Shown here in pieces: positions 41,996 to 51,686 of a stretch of DNA of 64,000 nt. Made by a program: the position numbers and the translations under genes. How positions within the stretch are numbered: position 1 is the stretch's first letter; the number at the start of each line of letters is the position of its first letter. The notes under the pieces were generated by a model. That model was not told where the DNA came from and searched no databases. It saw only the letters and a list, made by a program, of their open reading frames with translations. The DNA comes from Flavonifractor sp. An10. Its GTDB lineage: Bacteria > Bacillota > Clostridia > Oscillospirales > Oscillospiraceae. The stretch lies in NCBI RefSeq assembly GCF_002161215.1, contig NZ_NFMB01000002.1, forward strand, positions 372,001 through 436,000, in the 5' to 3' direction.

Positions 41996-44900
41996 TCAAT
42001 CCCACCAGAGATACCAGACAGTGGACTGCCGCAGCACATCCGCCAAAGCGCCCACGGTGGCGTCTTCCGGTCCCTGGTCGATGACATCGGGACAGAAGCC
42101 ATACAGTTCTACCGCCGCATCCATGGCGTTCTGATTGGGAACAGGGGAGGGGAGTACAAACTCCAATTCATCGTGGCTCATGGCGGCAGGCACCGCGCCG
42201 TACTGCTCGAACCAGTATTTGGCCGCTGCCATTAGTTGGGGTGTGTCGGGGCACTCGTTCCAGTTTCCGAAGGGCAGATAGGCGAAGATCTCCCAGGGAT
42301 TCTTGACCGGAATTTTCGCCAGAATGAGAGGATGGGTCATATCGGTGTCGGAATCCCAGTAGCAGGAGATACGGTTATTCTCGTAGCCGCCCTCCATCTC
42401 GCCCAGGATCTCCTCATCCCAGTCCATATCATCGTCCTCGGCTTCTTCCTTGCGCTGGCCGGTCAATTCATCCAAAACCGCCTTTCCGTCCTTGACGGGG
42501 GCGGAGAGTATCTTTTTCCGGTACTCCGTTACAGTTTTGAGGTCAAATTCGTAAATGTCTGCTTCATTCTCCGGGTCGGCATTCATCACCAGACACTCCA
42601 ACAGCGTTTCGTCATCCGCCTTGATGAGCACCGGCACAAAGCCTTCTTGGGCGCTGTCCCGCTTGGCATAGTTGTAGGCTGCCATGATGGGGTCATCGTC
42701 CTTCATGGAGGGAAAATAGGTGCATTCACAGTCCAGATACTCCATGATGGCCTGAGCCACCTCGGAAGGCTCCAACGTGTCCTCGTCGAAGTCCTGTCCC
42801 TGCCAGTTGGTGAAGCGTTTCTCAATCACCTCTGCCATGGCCTGGTAGTAGTCCTCGTCAAAGGGGATGAACAGGTAGGCTTCGTCCTGGATCTCGTCGG
42901 AGTAATTGCGCTCCTGCCCGATGACGCCAATGGCGTAGTCGTCGATGTCGCTGGGGAAATAGGGGCTGTCCGGCTCCCCATAGTAGTAGGAGGCAAAGGC
43001 CCGGCCGATCTTGTTAAACATCGGGCCCACCAGCTGCCCATCCAGCTCATCCCGGATAAACTCCCGCAGATCCACGCTGGCAGGATCAGCCTTGACCTTT
43101 TCTACCACCTCTCCGTACTCCGCAAGGAATTCTTCGCCCATCAGGTCGTGCTCCATGCACCAGCGCAGGTAAATAGCCATGTGGTTGTAGGCGCTCAGCT
43201 CATCCACCGGCAGATTCTTTTCCTGAATGGTTTCCAGATGCCAGTCAGCGCAATCCATTTCCATCACGCCGCCGTCCTCCACACTGCCAAGTTTGCCCAT
43301 AGTCATGGCGTTGGGACGGGTATTGTAAGTCACAAAGCTGATTCCGTCCATTTTGTCGAGCAAGGCATCTGCGTCATGCTCCATCTTATATTCCAATTCC
43401 TCTCGGTAGAGGGGGATCACCTGATAGAAGTTGACCTCCTCGCCGCTCGGCAGGATGCAGACCTCGCTGCCACCTTCGGTGTCCTGGGGGCCGGTCAGAA
43501 TGGCAGCGCACAGCTTGGTGTCCTTTGCAAAGTCCTCCTCATTGTCCATGGTATGGCCGAAGCCCAGCCAGGTATCGCTGGCAATGGGCAAGCGGGCCAG
43601 GGTTTTCAGCAGGCGGATAGGCCAGTACCACCGCTCATTCTTCAAATCCTCACGCTTCAGCTTCCAGTTCCCCGGCAGCGCGATGGCCAGCTCCGCCCGC
43701 TCCAGCTTATATTCCGCCAGTTCCTCCGGCACATTCATCCGGTGAGCGCCCATCCCCATGGTGACCAGAGTGTAGTAGTCCCGCTTCTCGGAGGGCGGCA
43801 CCACGCAGATATCCACATGGATGTCCGGGGAAGAAAGCTCATGGAACACATTCTCGAACTCACCGAAATACTGCTGGATGTGCCCCTCGACGGCCTCCAT
43901 CTCCTCCTCGGTGTAGACCTCGGGAACACCGGATTCCTCATCCTCGGGCGCTTCGCCATCCGGGTCATCGCCGTCATCGTCAGGGTCACCGTCCGATGAC
44001 GCCCAGGAGATTTTCAGGGTCATCTGCTCCTCCGGCAGTCCGACGCCAGGGCTGCGGGTGATGGTGTGCTTATCATCCTCCGCAAAACCGATGGTCTCTC
44101 CATCGTGGAGGTCCACATCATTCTCCAGCACATAGGAGGCAAGACTGGCCAAAAAGTCCCGCAGATCGCCCGGCTCGGCATCGGTGCCCAGCACCTCCAT
44201 CTCGTCCTTGCCAAACGACGCCATGCCGTAGGTGTAGCCGTTCATGCCATGCTCATCCCGCCAAAGACCGAACCAGATCCAGTTGAAGATGGGCAGTTCG
44301 TCCTCCTGCATCATATCGGCAAAGCCCTCATAGAACCGGGGCTCAAACACCACGCCGCTGGTATAGATGCCGGTGGCATATTCCTGCCGGCAGCAGGCGG
44401 CTACCACCTTGGCGAACAGCTTGCCCTTTTCCAGCAGATCCTCCTCTTTGCCCAGCACCGCTACCATCAGGTGGGCACGGTGCTCTTTGGCTACCTTGAC
44501 CGCATCCTCCCACATATAGTTGTTTTCCGCATTGCCCTCGGCCTCGCCGCCGGGGATAGGATAGGCGGCCAGGCTGACGGCGGCCAGCATGTCGCCCACC
44601 TCAAACACCAGGGCGTCGTCGTCCTTCTCCTCGCTGGCGTCGTATTCCTCCACAGCGATGTCCCACTTTTCCTTCATGTCCCGGATGAACTGCTCTTTAT
44701 TCCATTCTGCTTTGGACAGCAGCACAAAGCCGGTGAAGACGCCTGTGTGGTCACTCTCATCCTCGGCTTCTGCCTCGACTCGCTTTGCGATCTCTTTCTG
44801 GCACTCCTGAATCACCGCCGGGGCGTCCTCGTCTTCGGGGTCCAGCTCCGCCCACCGCTGGGCGTAGGGGATAGCCTTTTCCTCCTGGCCATGGAGATAC

Positions 44901-47599
44901 TGATATCCATAGGCCATCCGCATATTCCACTCCGCCTTGTCCTGGCCTTCTTCCCGGACAGACTCCAGCACCTCGATGGCTCGGCGCAGGGCCTTATCTC
45001 CCTTATAGTTAGGAGTACCCTCGTCGTGGTCCCCAATGATCGCATAGTTCTCCAGCGCCCGTGCCATAGCGTAGGCAATACGGTAGTTCCGCCAATCCTC
45101 CGGAATGGCATTCAAGGCCTGGATGCAGCGGGTGTACTCGTCCTCGTCGTTCCACTGCTCCAGCTGCTGGAAGAATTCTTCTTCGTTCTGCGGGGTGTAA
45201 GGGATATAGTCCATGCCCGTCAGCGTTTCGTCCAGCTCGGGGATCTGATCCTCATCGTCCGGCTCCTCCTCGGACGGTGTTTTCAGGTTCACCGTGCCCG
45301 CTTCACGGCGGAAGGTGTGGAAGCTGGCCCAGGGGATGTCGCTGTCCTCGAAGAACTTCTTTGCCATCTGGAGCGCCGTTTGGATATCCCAGGCGATGAA
45401 GTCCACATAGCCGCAGAAGATGCCGGTGGCCCCGCCGGTGAGGGTGAGGATCTCCGGGCCGTCCCCGGCGGCGAGGGCCTCCTCCAGCCGGTCCCGGAAA
45501 TCGAAGATCTTCTCGCTCCCTTCCTCCTCCCGCAGAGCATCCAGAGGATAGCAGAAGAAGCCCGCCACCGCGCCGTCGGCATGGAGAGCGTCCATGAAGT
45601 CATTGTCGGCATCCAGATAGCCGTTGATGAGCGGCACGCAGTTGGTGGAGCCGACCATCACATCCAGCCGCCAATCGGCATCCGGGTCCTTGTTGGGTTC
45701 CATTTTGTAGCCGAGGTAGCTGTTCAGATAGGCTTCCGGGTCAGTGGAGAGATTCGCTCCCTTTTCCTTCAGCTTGTCCGGCAGCTGGGACATGGGGATG
45801 GACGGCTCCGCCCTGGGGGCCTCCAGTACATCAAAGCTGTCTATGTATCTCATGTGGGAAATCTCGCCCAACACCTGGTCGGTAAGGGTGGTGAGCATCC
45901 ACCAGGCCCGGCCTCTTTCTTCCTCCAGCATGGGCAGCAGCTTTTCGCAGTAGGCGGAGAGGGCGAAACTGTTTTTTCCCTGCTGCTCCAGCCAAATCTG
46001 CACATCCTCCCCGGAGATGTCCCAGCCATCGTCGGTGCGAAGGCCGATGTTTCGGATGGGCTGACGGCCTACCAGTATGTTCCAGTGCTCCAGCACCTCC
46101 TTGGGGGCGTGCTTCTGGAAGTAGACCAGCTCAAACAGCTTGACCTTGTCACCCTCCGGTGTGAGGATCAGCTCGTACTTCTCGCCGTTGAAGCCTATCT
46201 CGAAAGAGATTTCGTCAAACGCCTGGTTCAGAATCCCTTCCACCCGGTCCACCAGCTCCTGGCCCCGGGTGTGGTCCTTGTCCTCGTCCATCATTCGGCG
46301 CAGTTGGGCCTCCTGCTCGGCAAAGTCTTTCCATGCAGATTCCGTCCGCTCCCGGAAGCACATCGAAAACCATGGCCGAGAAATGTCCGTTTCGCACCAT
46401 TCGATGAATCGCTTGGTGTCCTCATCGTCGGGGCGGGCCTCCAGCGCCTTGCGGAAATAAGGCAAGGCCCGGCCCCCCTGATCCAGGTAGTAATAAGAAT
46501 AGCCCATGCGGAAGTTCCAGTAGTGATCGCCCTGAAAGTATTCCTCATGAGGTTTTAAGAGAGCGATGGCCTTTTTGAGTAGCGGACGGTTGGAAGGTGC
46601 TCCCAGATTGTTGTAGGCTCGCGCCAGCTCCATATCCATTTCCGGGGTACGCTCCTGGGCGGGGATGGCCTCCAGCGCGTCAATGATTTTCTGATATTGG
46701 CCCTTTTCATGCCACTTCTGGCACTGCTTCAAAATGTCCATATCCGGGTCCTCCTCGTCCTCATCTGGTTTCCAGTCTTTGATCTGCTGGAACACGCCAT
46801 TTTCATCCCGCTCAAAGGCGCAGGGGGCGGGGGTGTTCAGCAGAGGAATGATGTCGGGATCGTCGTTGCAGATTGTGTTCAGCTTGTAAATCCCGGCATT
46901 GTTGGGATCGTCCATGTACTCCTCACTCTCATCACCGGCGGTGAAGCGCCAGCCGCTGTCCCAGTCGCCGTCCGGCTTCTCCCGGTAACAGTAGCCAACC
47001 TTGTAGCCCTCCACCGTGATACGGTTGGTGGCAATGCAGCCATCGGCACCCTTCCAGTCAGGGAGCAGAGATTTTACATCCTCCGCTTTCACATGGTAGT
47101 CCCGGTTGCGGCCAGCGGCCTCGTACAGCTCCTTCCGCAGCGCCTCCACATCCCGAGCCATCTCCTGGATCTCCTCGTTGTCCATCATCTCACTGAGGTC
47201 ATATTCCAGCGGATTCTGGGCAAAATCCGCCAGGGCCTTGTTCATGGCGTCATGCTCCTCTGGCGTAGCGGTGATGCGGATGCGGCGGGCAGGGGTGTTG
47301 TACTCGTCCAGATCCTGAAGGTTTACACTGCCGCTGACGCTGCACTCCAGCAGGATGGCGGCCAGGTCGGTGACCACATCAATGGCGAAGTGGAAGTCCA
47401 TCTCCACGCCATCGGAGTGTGTAAACTCCAGATACTCCACGGTCTGGCGGAAGTCCCAGTTCTGCTTGTCCAGCCCAATCTTGGCGAAGATCTCGCTGAG
47501 GGGGATCTCCTCCTTCTTCTGATCTACCAAAAAGGCCACAAGGTTCAGGCTGTCATCCGAGCCTCCGATAAAGTTGCCCCAGTATTTTTTGATATACAT
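41996..47599 (-). CDS. Giant polyimmunity protein (DUF2185-TPR-TPR-DUF4261-SUFU-DUF4253)
   Basis: 1867 residues from ATG 47599 (GAGGAGGATGGTC). In order: unrecognised N-terminus (1-180); DUF2185 (about 185-275: VGYCYREKPDGDWDSGWRF, NTICNDDPDIIPLL); TPR-like helices (295-405); an unassigned block (415-790); a second TPR-like block (805-940); DUF4261 (950-1200); an acidic linker of mostly D/E (1200-1225); a SUFU-like domain (1230-1415); an unassigned domain (1445-1595); and DUF4253 (about 1605-1867: NPWEIFAYLPFGNWNECPD, YGFCPDVIDQGPED, STVWYLWWD). Each named domain is known as a separate immunity-type family. No signal peptide or membrane segment. Polyimmunity proteins have been described, but this size is unusual. 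Confidence 0.85.
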   Translation of the reverse strand: MYIKKYWGNFIGGSDDSLNLVAFLVDQKKEEIPLSEIFAKIGLDKQNWDFRQTVEYLEFTHSDGVEMDFHFAIDVVTDLAAILLECSVSGSVNLQDLDEYNTPARRIRITATPEEHDAMNKALADFAQNPLEYDLSEMMDNEEIQEMARDVEALRKELYEAAGRNRDYHVKAEDVKSLLPDWKGADGCIATNRITVEGYKVGYCYREKPDGDWDSGWRFTAGDESEEYMDDPNNAGIYKLNTICNDDPDIIPLLNTPAPCAFERDENGVFQQIKDWKPDEDEEDPDMDILKQCQKWHEKGQYQKIIDALEAIPAQERTPEMDMELARAYNNLGAPSNRPLLKKAIALLKPHEEYFQGDHYWNFRMGYSYYYLDQGGRALPYFRKALEARPDDEDTKRFIEWCETDISRPWFSMCFRERTESAWKDFAEQEAQLRRMMDEDKDHTRGQELVDRVEGILNQAFDEISFEIGFNGEKYELILTPEGDKVKLFELVYFQKHAPKEVLEHWNILVGRQPIRNIGLRTDDGWDISGEDVQIWLEQQGKNSFALSAYCEKLLPMLEEERGRAWWMLTTLTDQVLGEISHMRYIDSFDVLEAPRAEPSIPMSQLPDKLKEKGANLSTDPEAYLNSYLGYKMEPNKDPDADWRLDVMVGSTNCVPLINGYLDADNDFMDALHADGAVAGFFCYPLDALREEEGSEKIFDFRDRLEEALAAGDGPEILTLTGGATGIFCGYVDFIAWDIQTALQMAKKFFEDSDIPWASFHTFRREAGTVNLKTPSEEEPDDEDQIPELDETLTGMDYIPYTPQNEEEFFQQLEQWNDEDEYTRCIQALNAIPEDWRNYRIAYAMARALENYAIIGDHDEGTPNYKGDKALRRAIEVLESVREEGQDKAEWNMRMAYGYQYLHGQEEKAIPYAQRWAELDPEDEDAPAVIQECQKEIAKRVEAEAEDESDHTGVFTGFVLLSKAEWNKEQFIRDMKEKWDIAVEEYDASEEKDDDALVFEVGDMLAAVSLAAYPIPGGEAEGNAENNYMWEDAVKVAKEHRAHLMVAVLGKEEDLLEKGKLFAKVVAACCRQEYATGIYTSGVVFEPRFYEGFADMMQEDELPIFNWIWFGLWRDEHGMNGYTYGMASFGKDEMEVLGTDAEPGDLRDFLASLASYVLENDVDLHDGETIGFAEDDKHTITRSPGVGLPEEQMTLKISWASSDGDPDDDGDDPDGEAPEDEESGVPEVYTEEEMEAVEGHIQQYFGEFENVFHELSSPDIHVDICVVPPSEKRDYYTLVTMGMGAHRMNVPEELAEYKLERAELAIALPGNWKLKREDLKNERWYWPIRLLKTLARLPIASDTWLGFGHTMDNEEDFAKDTKLCAAILTGPQDTEGGSEVCILPSGEEVNFYQVIPLYREELEYKMEHDADALLDKMDGISFVTYNTRPNAMTMGKLGSVEDGGVMEMDCADWHLETIQEKNLPVDELSAYNHMAIYLRWCMEHDLMGEEFLAEYGEVVEKVKADPASVDLREFIRDELDGQLVGPMFNKIGRAFASYYYGEPDSPYFPSDIDDYAIGVIGQERNYSDEIQDEAYLFIPFDEDYYQAMAEVIEKRFTNWQGQDFDEDTLEPSEVAQAIMEYLDCECTYFPSMKDDDPIMAAYNYAKRDSAQEGFVPVLIKADDETLLECLVMNADPENEADIYEFDLKTVTEYRKKILSAPVKDGKAVLDELTGQRKEEAEDDDMDWDEEILGEMEGGYENNRISCYWDSDTDMTHPLILAKIPVKNPWEIFAYLPFGNWNECPDTPQLMAAAKYWFEQYGAVPAAMSHDELEFVLPSPVPNQNAMDAAVELYGFCPDVIDQGPEDATVGALADVLRQSTVWYLWWD

Positions 47600-47610
47600 G
47601 ACCATCCTCC

Positions 47611-48459
47611 TCACTTGCGCGTCAAAGTTCCGTTATCAATAAGGGCAGCCTCCCGGATGCGCCGGAGGGATTCCGGCTCCATCAAAAACTCCCGCAGGTT
47701 CGGGTCCTCAAAGAAGGACATGGGGCGCACCTGCGTCGGCCCGGCAACCACCCACAGCCGCGATGTTGCCAACCGCTCCGCTGTCTGGAGCGCCTTCTCC
47801 CGTTCGCCTAAATAGAGATAGCGGGCGATTGCGTCCCGATAGGAGGAGTCAGCCATGGGCACGCCCTGGATCTCCTCAAAGAGATCTACGGCATCCCTGG
47901 CGGTTCCGAACATACAGCAGTGGTTATAGAGTTTCCGCTTGGCATCGGGATCGTCCGGCGAGAGTTTCTTATTCTGTTCCACCAGCTTTGCCCAGAGCTG
48001 CTCCTTTGTCTGCGGTTCCTCCGGTTCATGGTAGGGGTAGTTCTTGTCGTTGTCCGCAAAGGGCATAACGCCCCGCTTGAGGTAGTCCATCAGAATGTCA
48101 CAGAACCGATCCCGCTGGGGGAGGCCGTTCTCAGCACGGATGCGCGCCTGTTCCTTTGTCAGCGCCTCAATCATCTCCTGCTCGCGGTGGAGCTGGATGG
48201 CGGCCACCGTCATGGCAATCATGTGTTCATCGCTCACATTGCTGTAATACCACTCCTCCAGCCAGGGAAGGATGGTCAGATCCAAAGCCAGCGCCTTTTC
48301 ATAGTCCAGGTTGAAATATGCGACCTCGGCCTTGACCGCCGCTACCTGATGAGGATATTTATCGGCAAAGGATTCCAGCGTGTCCAAGGCTCCTTCTTTG
48401 CCATCCATGATCTCATAGCAGACCATGCGGACTTTCTTGGGAAGTTTCACGACATCCAT
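47611..48459 (-). CDS. Helical-repeat (TPR-like) array protein
   Basis: 282 residues from ATG 48459 (AGGAGGCGTCGAC); a longer frame upstream overlaps the next gene and was not used. Helical throughout with paired helices such as GALDTLESFADKYPHQVAAVKAEVAYFN and DAIARYLYLGEREKALQTAERL. It precedes the giant gene by 11 bp and may assist it. No catalytic motif. Confidence 0.68.
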   Translation of the reverse strand: MDVVKLPKKVRMVCYEIMDGKEGALDTLESFADKYPHQVAAVKAEVAYFNLDYEKALALDLTILPWLEEWYYSNVSDEHMIAMTVAAIQLHREQEMIEALTKEQARIRAENGLPQRDRFCDILMDYLKRGVMPFADNDKNYPYHEPEEPQTKEQLWAKLVEQNKKLSPDDPDAKRKLYNHCCMFGTARDAVDLFEEIQGVPMADSSYRDAIARYLYLGEREKALQTAERLATSRLWVVAGPTQVRPMSFFEDPNLREFLMEPESLRRIREAALIDNGTLTRK

Positions 48460-48472
48460 GTCGACGCCTCCT

Positions 48473-48841
48473 TCAGTCTTTTTTCTGTAAATAGTAGGTT
48501 CCACACCGGCCCCACAGCCGGGTGTCCAGATTTTCCTTTTTGATATCTGCCATCTGCCGAAAGACCGGCGCACCCCGGATGCAGGCTCCCATAAAATAGA
48601 GGGCTCCACAGTTGCGGCACTGCATATAGTGGCAGACGGTATAGTGCTGCTCAGCGTCCAGCACTGCGCCGGTATCCTCCAGTGGGCAGTCACCGGCGTA
48701 CAGTTCCATGTCACCCTGCCGCTCCAGTTCCATGAGTTTCTGGAGAAGCTGGTCATATTGGCGGTAGGAGATGCTGCTGTCTTCCTTCATCTGTGCCGCC
48801 AGTTGACCACAGGAAGGGCAATACAGCTTCTTGCTGTCCAT
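48473..48841 (-). CDS. Small zinc-ribbon array protein
   Basis: 122 residues from ATG 48841. CPSC at residues about 7-10 and CRNC near 77 with CHY before it suggest one zinc ribbon. A helix (YDQLLQKLMELERQG) lies between. Function unknown. Confidence 0.62.
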   Translation of the reverse strand: MDSKKLYCPSCGQLAAQMKEDSSISYRQYDQLLQKLMELERQGDMELYAGDCPLEDTGAVLDAEQHYTVCHYMQCRNCGALYFMGACIRGAPVFRQMADIKKENLDTRLWGRCGTYYLQKKD

Positions 48842-48893
48842 CTTCATCCCTCCGGCTACAAATTACTTTCTACAACCATAACGGTGGGATAGG

Positions 48894-49463
48894 TCAATGC
48901 TGTTTCAATTCACCCTCTAAGCGTTTCAGGTAGGTTGCAGGAACCACCTTTGTAAGCCAGACTCCATTGGCGGACAGATAAAAGAGATATCCGTCCCGGT
49001 GCATCTGTCCGGCATCCACCAGATAGATCACAGGTTCTCCATGCCGGCGCCCAACTTTCTCCGCTGTTTCCTGATCCGGTGAAAGATGAACATACAGGCG
49101 GCTCTGGGGGAGCAGTCCCTGGGCCTCGATGGAGGCGGCAAACCGCTGGGCCGTCCCGTGGTACAGCGTCTCCGGTGGCTCAGTCACGGGGAGTTCCACA
49201 TCCACCTGAATGGAGTGGCCCTGGTTGGCCCGGATTTTTGTCCCGTCCTCGCTGAAGGAATACCGCTGCTTTTCATCACTCTGTACGATTTCCTCCAGGA
49301 TGTCCCGGTTGATGGGGTATTTTCTGCTGATACCCGCCAGCAGCGCATTGACATCCGCCCAGCCGTGGGTATCCAACTTGATCCCAATAATCTCCGGCTT
49401 GTGCCGAAGGATCAAGCTGATATACTTGCTGATCCTTGTGAGATCGGGTGTTGTTTCTTTCAT
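48894..49463 (-). CDS. kptA: RNA 2'-phosphotransferase, KptA/Tpt1 family
   Basis: 189 residues, the family's usual length. ISKYISLILRHKPE with the catalytic RH, GWADVNALL, QKQRYSFSEDGTKIRANQGHS, LYHGT and LYVHLSPDQETAEKVGRRHG match Tpt1/KptA. The enzyme moves an internal RNA 2'-phosphate to NAD+, giving ADP-ribose 1'',2''-cyclic phosphate. Bacteria lack the fungal tRNA-splicing need, so its native task is debated. Here it sits in an immunity array that also has RtcB, pointing to repair of damaged RNA. AGGTAGGTT precedes the ATG. Confidence 0.92.
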   Translation of the reverse strand: MKETTPDLTRISKYISLILRHKPEIIGIKLDTHGWADVNALLAGISRKYPINRDILEEIVQSDEKQRYSFSEDGTKIRANQGHSIQVDVELPVTEPPETLYHGTAQRFAASIEAQGLLPQSRLYVHLSPDQETAEKVGRRHGEPVIYLVDAGQMHRDGYLFYLSANGVWLTKVVPATYLKRLEGELKQH

Positions 49464-49480
49464 AACCTACCTCTTGAAAA

Positions 49481-50029
49481 TTATCTTTTAAGCCATCGTT
49501 CCAACATATTGATTTCTTGAAATGGATGCCACAGCAATTCTGCCATTTGTATCGATTCCTGCTGCTCTGACTCCTCAGAAGGATTAGAGCAAGGCGTTAA
49601 GTGCAGTACCAATTCTTTCTCGGTTTGATTTTGGATGGCAATTTGATGACCATTTGTATCCATTGTCAACACCGTGAATTGCCGCTCATACAAATCTAGG
49701 AGAAGCAGGGGACACTCCACTCGATTTTGGCCGGATAAGTACACCTGTGACTTCAAACACACATACCGGCCATTTGCAGAAAACACAGGGGTTTGAGGAG
49801 GGAAATGGGCTTTGTCCGCGTTCAGTAGCAGGAGGGGATGTTCTCGGCTTTCGAAAACAGCCAGACAGCCTACCTCGTTGCACATACTGACTTCTGCAAT
49901 GGAATAGATCAAGATGGCATATTTATCAGATGGAGACTGGGTGAGTTGATCATAAACATAGGGAAAACGCTCCCTAATCCTCCAATGAGGCAGGCTTTCA
50001 AAGAGATAATTCCAGCCGTTGATGTCCAT
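49481..50029 (-). CDS. Unrecognised array protein
   Basis: 182 residues, AT-richer than its neighbours. Beta-rich with blade-like strands (KYAILIYSIAEVSMCNEVGCLAVFES, GRYVCLKSQVYLSG, QFTVLTMDTNGHQIAIQNQ), perhaps part of a propeller. It stands 17 bp upstream of kptA. No family recognised. Confidence 0.6.
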   Translation of the reverse strand: MDINGWNYLFESLPHWRIRERFPYVYDQLTQSPSDKYAILIYSIAEVSMCNEVGCLAVFESREHPLLLLNADKAHFPPQTPVFSANGRYVCLKSQVYLSGQNRVECPLLLLDLYERQFTVLTMDTNGHQIAIQNQTEKELVLHLTPCSNPSEESEQQESIQMAELLWHPFQEINMLERWLKR

Positions 50030-50046
50030 TGTTTCCCTCTATTCTC

Positions 50047-51015
50047 TCAAGTCATCTCTACCCGGATAATGGGCCGGTAGAAATCATAGTCGCCGTTCAG
50101 TTCCTTGTCCTCCTGCACTTCCGGCTTGCAGTGGGGCGAACAGGGCAGAAAACCGAGGAAGATTCCAAGTCCGCCGCAGATGCTGCGCCCGCCATCACCG
50201 CCGCAAGTAGTAAGCTGCTCGGCCTTCACGACCTCCCGCATATAGGGGTCATAGGCGATGGACACTCCGAAGAAGTTAGGCTCCTCCATATCGAAGGGCT
50301 TGTCCTCATCCTCCGGGCTTTCGAAGTGGTGCAGGTGCATGGAGTAGTCCATTCCATCTCCCCAGGGGAACAGGGTGCGGCACCCACCGCCGCACAGATA
50401 GGCCCACTCGTCTGCCGTAGGCAGCGAAAGCCCCTGCTTTTCCAGCCCGGCAAGGAGCGCATCGTAGTCTGTGCGGTTATAGAGACAGATCTGAAAGCCC
50501 TTCTCCGTCCGCTCAATGCGGGCTGACTGGTGCAAGGTAAGGCTGTCAAGGTCGCTCCAGGCAAAATCCCGAAACTGCTTCAGCCAGTCGGGGTGGGCGG
50601 TCAGTCTGGGATCGGCCATTGTGACCGGCTCCCAGCACAGTTCCTCCAACTCCCGGCCCACCAGCATAGGGCCAATAGCTGCCTGCCGAACGGGAGCCAT
50701 GCTTTCCCGGATCATCTCCTCCGGGTCCTGTTCCATCTCCCATTCCTGGAACAAATAGTCCAGTTCCTCTCGGCTGTCCTGATCCAGCCCAACAGCGAAC
50801 CGTTCCCAGCCCAGGGTGACGGTGTCACCGGGAACAAAGACAAACTTCCGGCCATCTTTCTCGAATATGCCGGTGGTACAGTTCTGGCCCCAGCGGTCAA
50901 AGGTATGTAGACCGTGAAAAGTCATATCATAACGAGCAGCCAGCCTTTCCATCAGTGCCTGTTTCTCGGTGGTTTCCAGTTGATCAAATTGGCTGCGGAA
51001 TAAATTTTCGTTCAC
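50047..51015 (-). CDS. Formylglycine-generating-enzyme-like (SUMF1 fold) protein
   Basis: 322 residues from GTG 51015 (GAAGGAGGACTACT). SLPTADEWAYLCGGGCRTLFPWGDG near residue 200 is the SUMF1/FGE signature; further on lies TTCGGDGGRSICGGLG. The first 180 residues (MTFHGLHTFDRWGQNCTTGIF...) are not recognised. SUMF1-like folds also serve in binding proteins without oxidase activity. The 4-bp overlap with the gene upstream indicates coupled translation. Here a modified binding or antidote role is more likely than sulfatase maturation, as no sulfatase is near. Confidence 0.68.
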   Translation of the reverse strand: MNENLFRSQFDQLETTEKQALMERLAARYDMTFHGLHTFDRWGQNCTTGIFEKDGRKFVFVPGDTVTLGWERFAVGLDQDSREELDYLFQEWEMEQDPEEMIRESMAPVRQAAIGPMLVGRELEELCWEPVTMADPRLTAHPDWLKQFRDFAWSDLDSLTLHQSARIERTEKGFQICLYNRTDYDALLAGLEKQGLSLPTADEWAYLCGGGCRTLFPWGDGMDYSMHLHHFESPEDEDKPFDMEEPNFFGVSIAYDPYMREVVKAEQLTTCGGDGGRSICGGLGIFLGFLPCSPHCKPEVQEDKELNGDYDFYRPIIRVEMT

Positions 51016-51677
51016 AGTAGTCCTCCTTCGATCCTTTCTGCGTGTTCCAGCAGATAGCGTCGGCCATCCTGCTTGGCCTGCTCCAAGTATTGTGGAAGCA
51101 GGCCGGAATGGATGGCGTCCAGCGAGACCAGAACCGCGATCCGCTGGTATTCCTGTAAATCGAGGGAATAACAGTTCCGCTCCCAGAACAGCGGAGCGAA
51201 CTGTTCCACACAGTCAGGACGCAGAGTGGGCATCGCCAAAAGCGCCCGCCGGCTCACATATTCATTGGGGTCCTTTGCGAAGTCCAGGATCATGTCTTTT
51301 ACTTCCTGGCTGCACGGACATTCTGGCAGATACGCGGCAAACTGCCACTTGGCCTCACTCTCATTGGAGGCTGCGGCCCTGCGGCAGAGGCACTCAAACC
51401 ATTTTGGATGGGAAGTGGTCTCCTGTATAAACCCCTCCGCTTCGTTGTCCCTGGCGATCAGATAGACCATCTCATCCAGTAGGACGCTGTCTGCCGTTTC
51501 TGCATCCATTTGGGTCAACACATGGCAAAAGGCACTGTAAGTATCATTCCAGTATGGATAATCGACTTCCCACTCACCGCCGAGTTCCTCGCTGGTTTTG
51601 CCGGGATAAGTGGCTTCCTGCCATTGATGGAACTTTATTGCCTGCTCCAGTAGGCGTTCACGAATGCCCTTTGCCAT
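51012..51677 (-). CDS. HEAT-repeat-like array protein
   Basis: 221 residues. Helical pairs: EVKDMILDFAKDPNEYVSRRALLAMPTLRPD is a HEAT-type unit, and EYQRIAVLVSLDAIHSGLLPQYLEQA follows. HEAT-repeat proteins often bind partners or nucleic acid. Overlaps the FGE-like gene by 4 bp. Confidence 0.65.
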   Translation of the reverse strand: MAKGIRERLLEQAIKFHQWQEATYPGKTSEELGGEWEVDYPYWNDTYSAFCHVLTQMDAETADSVLLDEMVYLIARDNEAEGFIQETTSHPKWFECLCRRAAASNESEAKWQFAAYLPECPCSQEVKDMILDFAKDPNEYVSRRALLAMPTLRPDCVEQFAPLFWERNCYSLDLQEYQRIAVLVSLDAIHSGLLPQYLEQAKQDGRRYLLEHAERIEGGLL

Positions 51678-51686
51678 GTGCTCACC

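Noticed and set aside
42236-43999. A 587-codon open frame on the + strand
   Set aside because: Also opposite the giant gene; no recognisable domain and a low-complexity L/V/H-rich product.
44066-46558. An 830-codon open frame on the + strand
   Set aside because: It lies opposite the giant polyimmunity gene, whose domains are recognisable. Long antisense frames are expected in GC-rich DNA with this codon bias.
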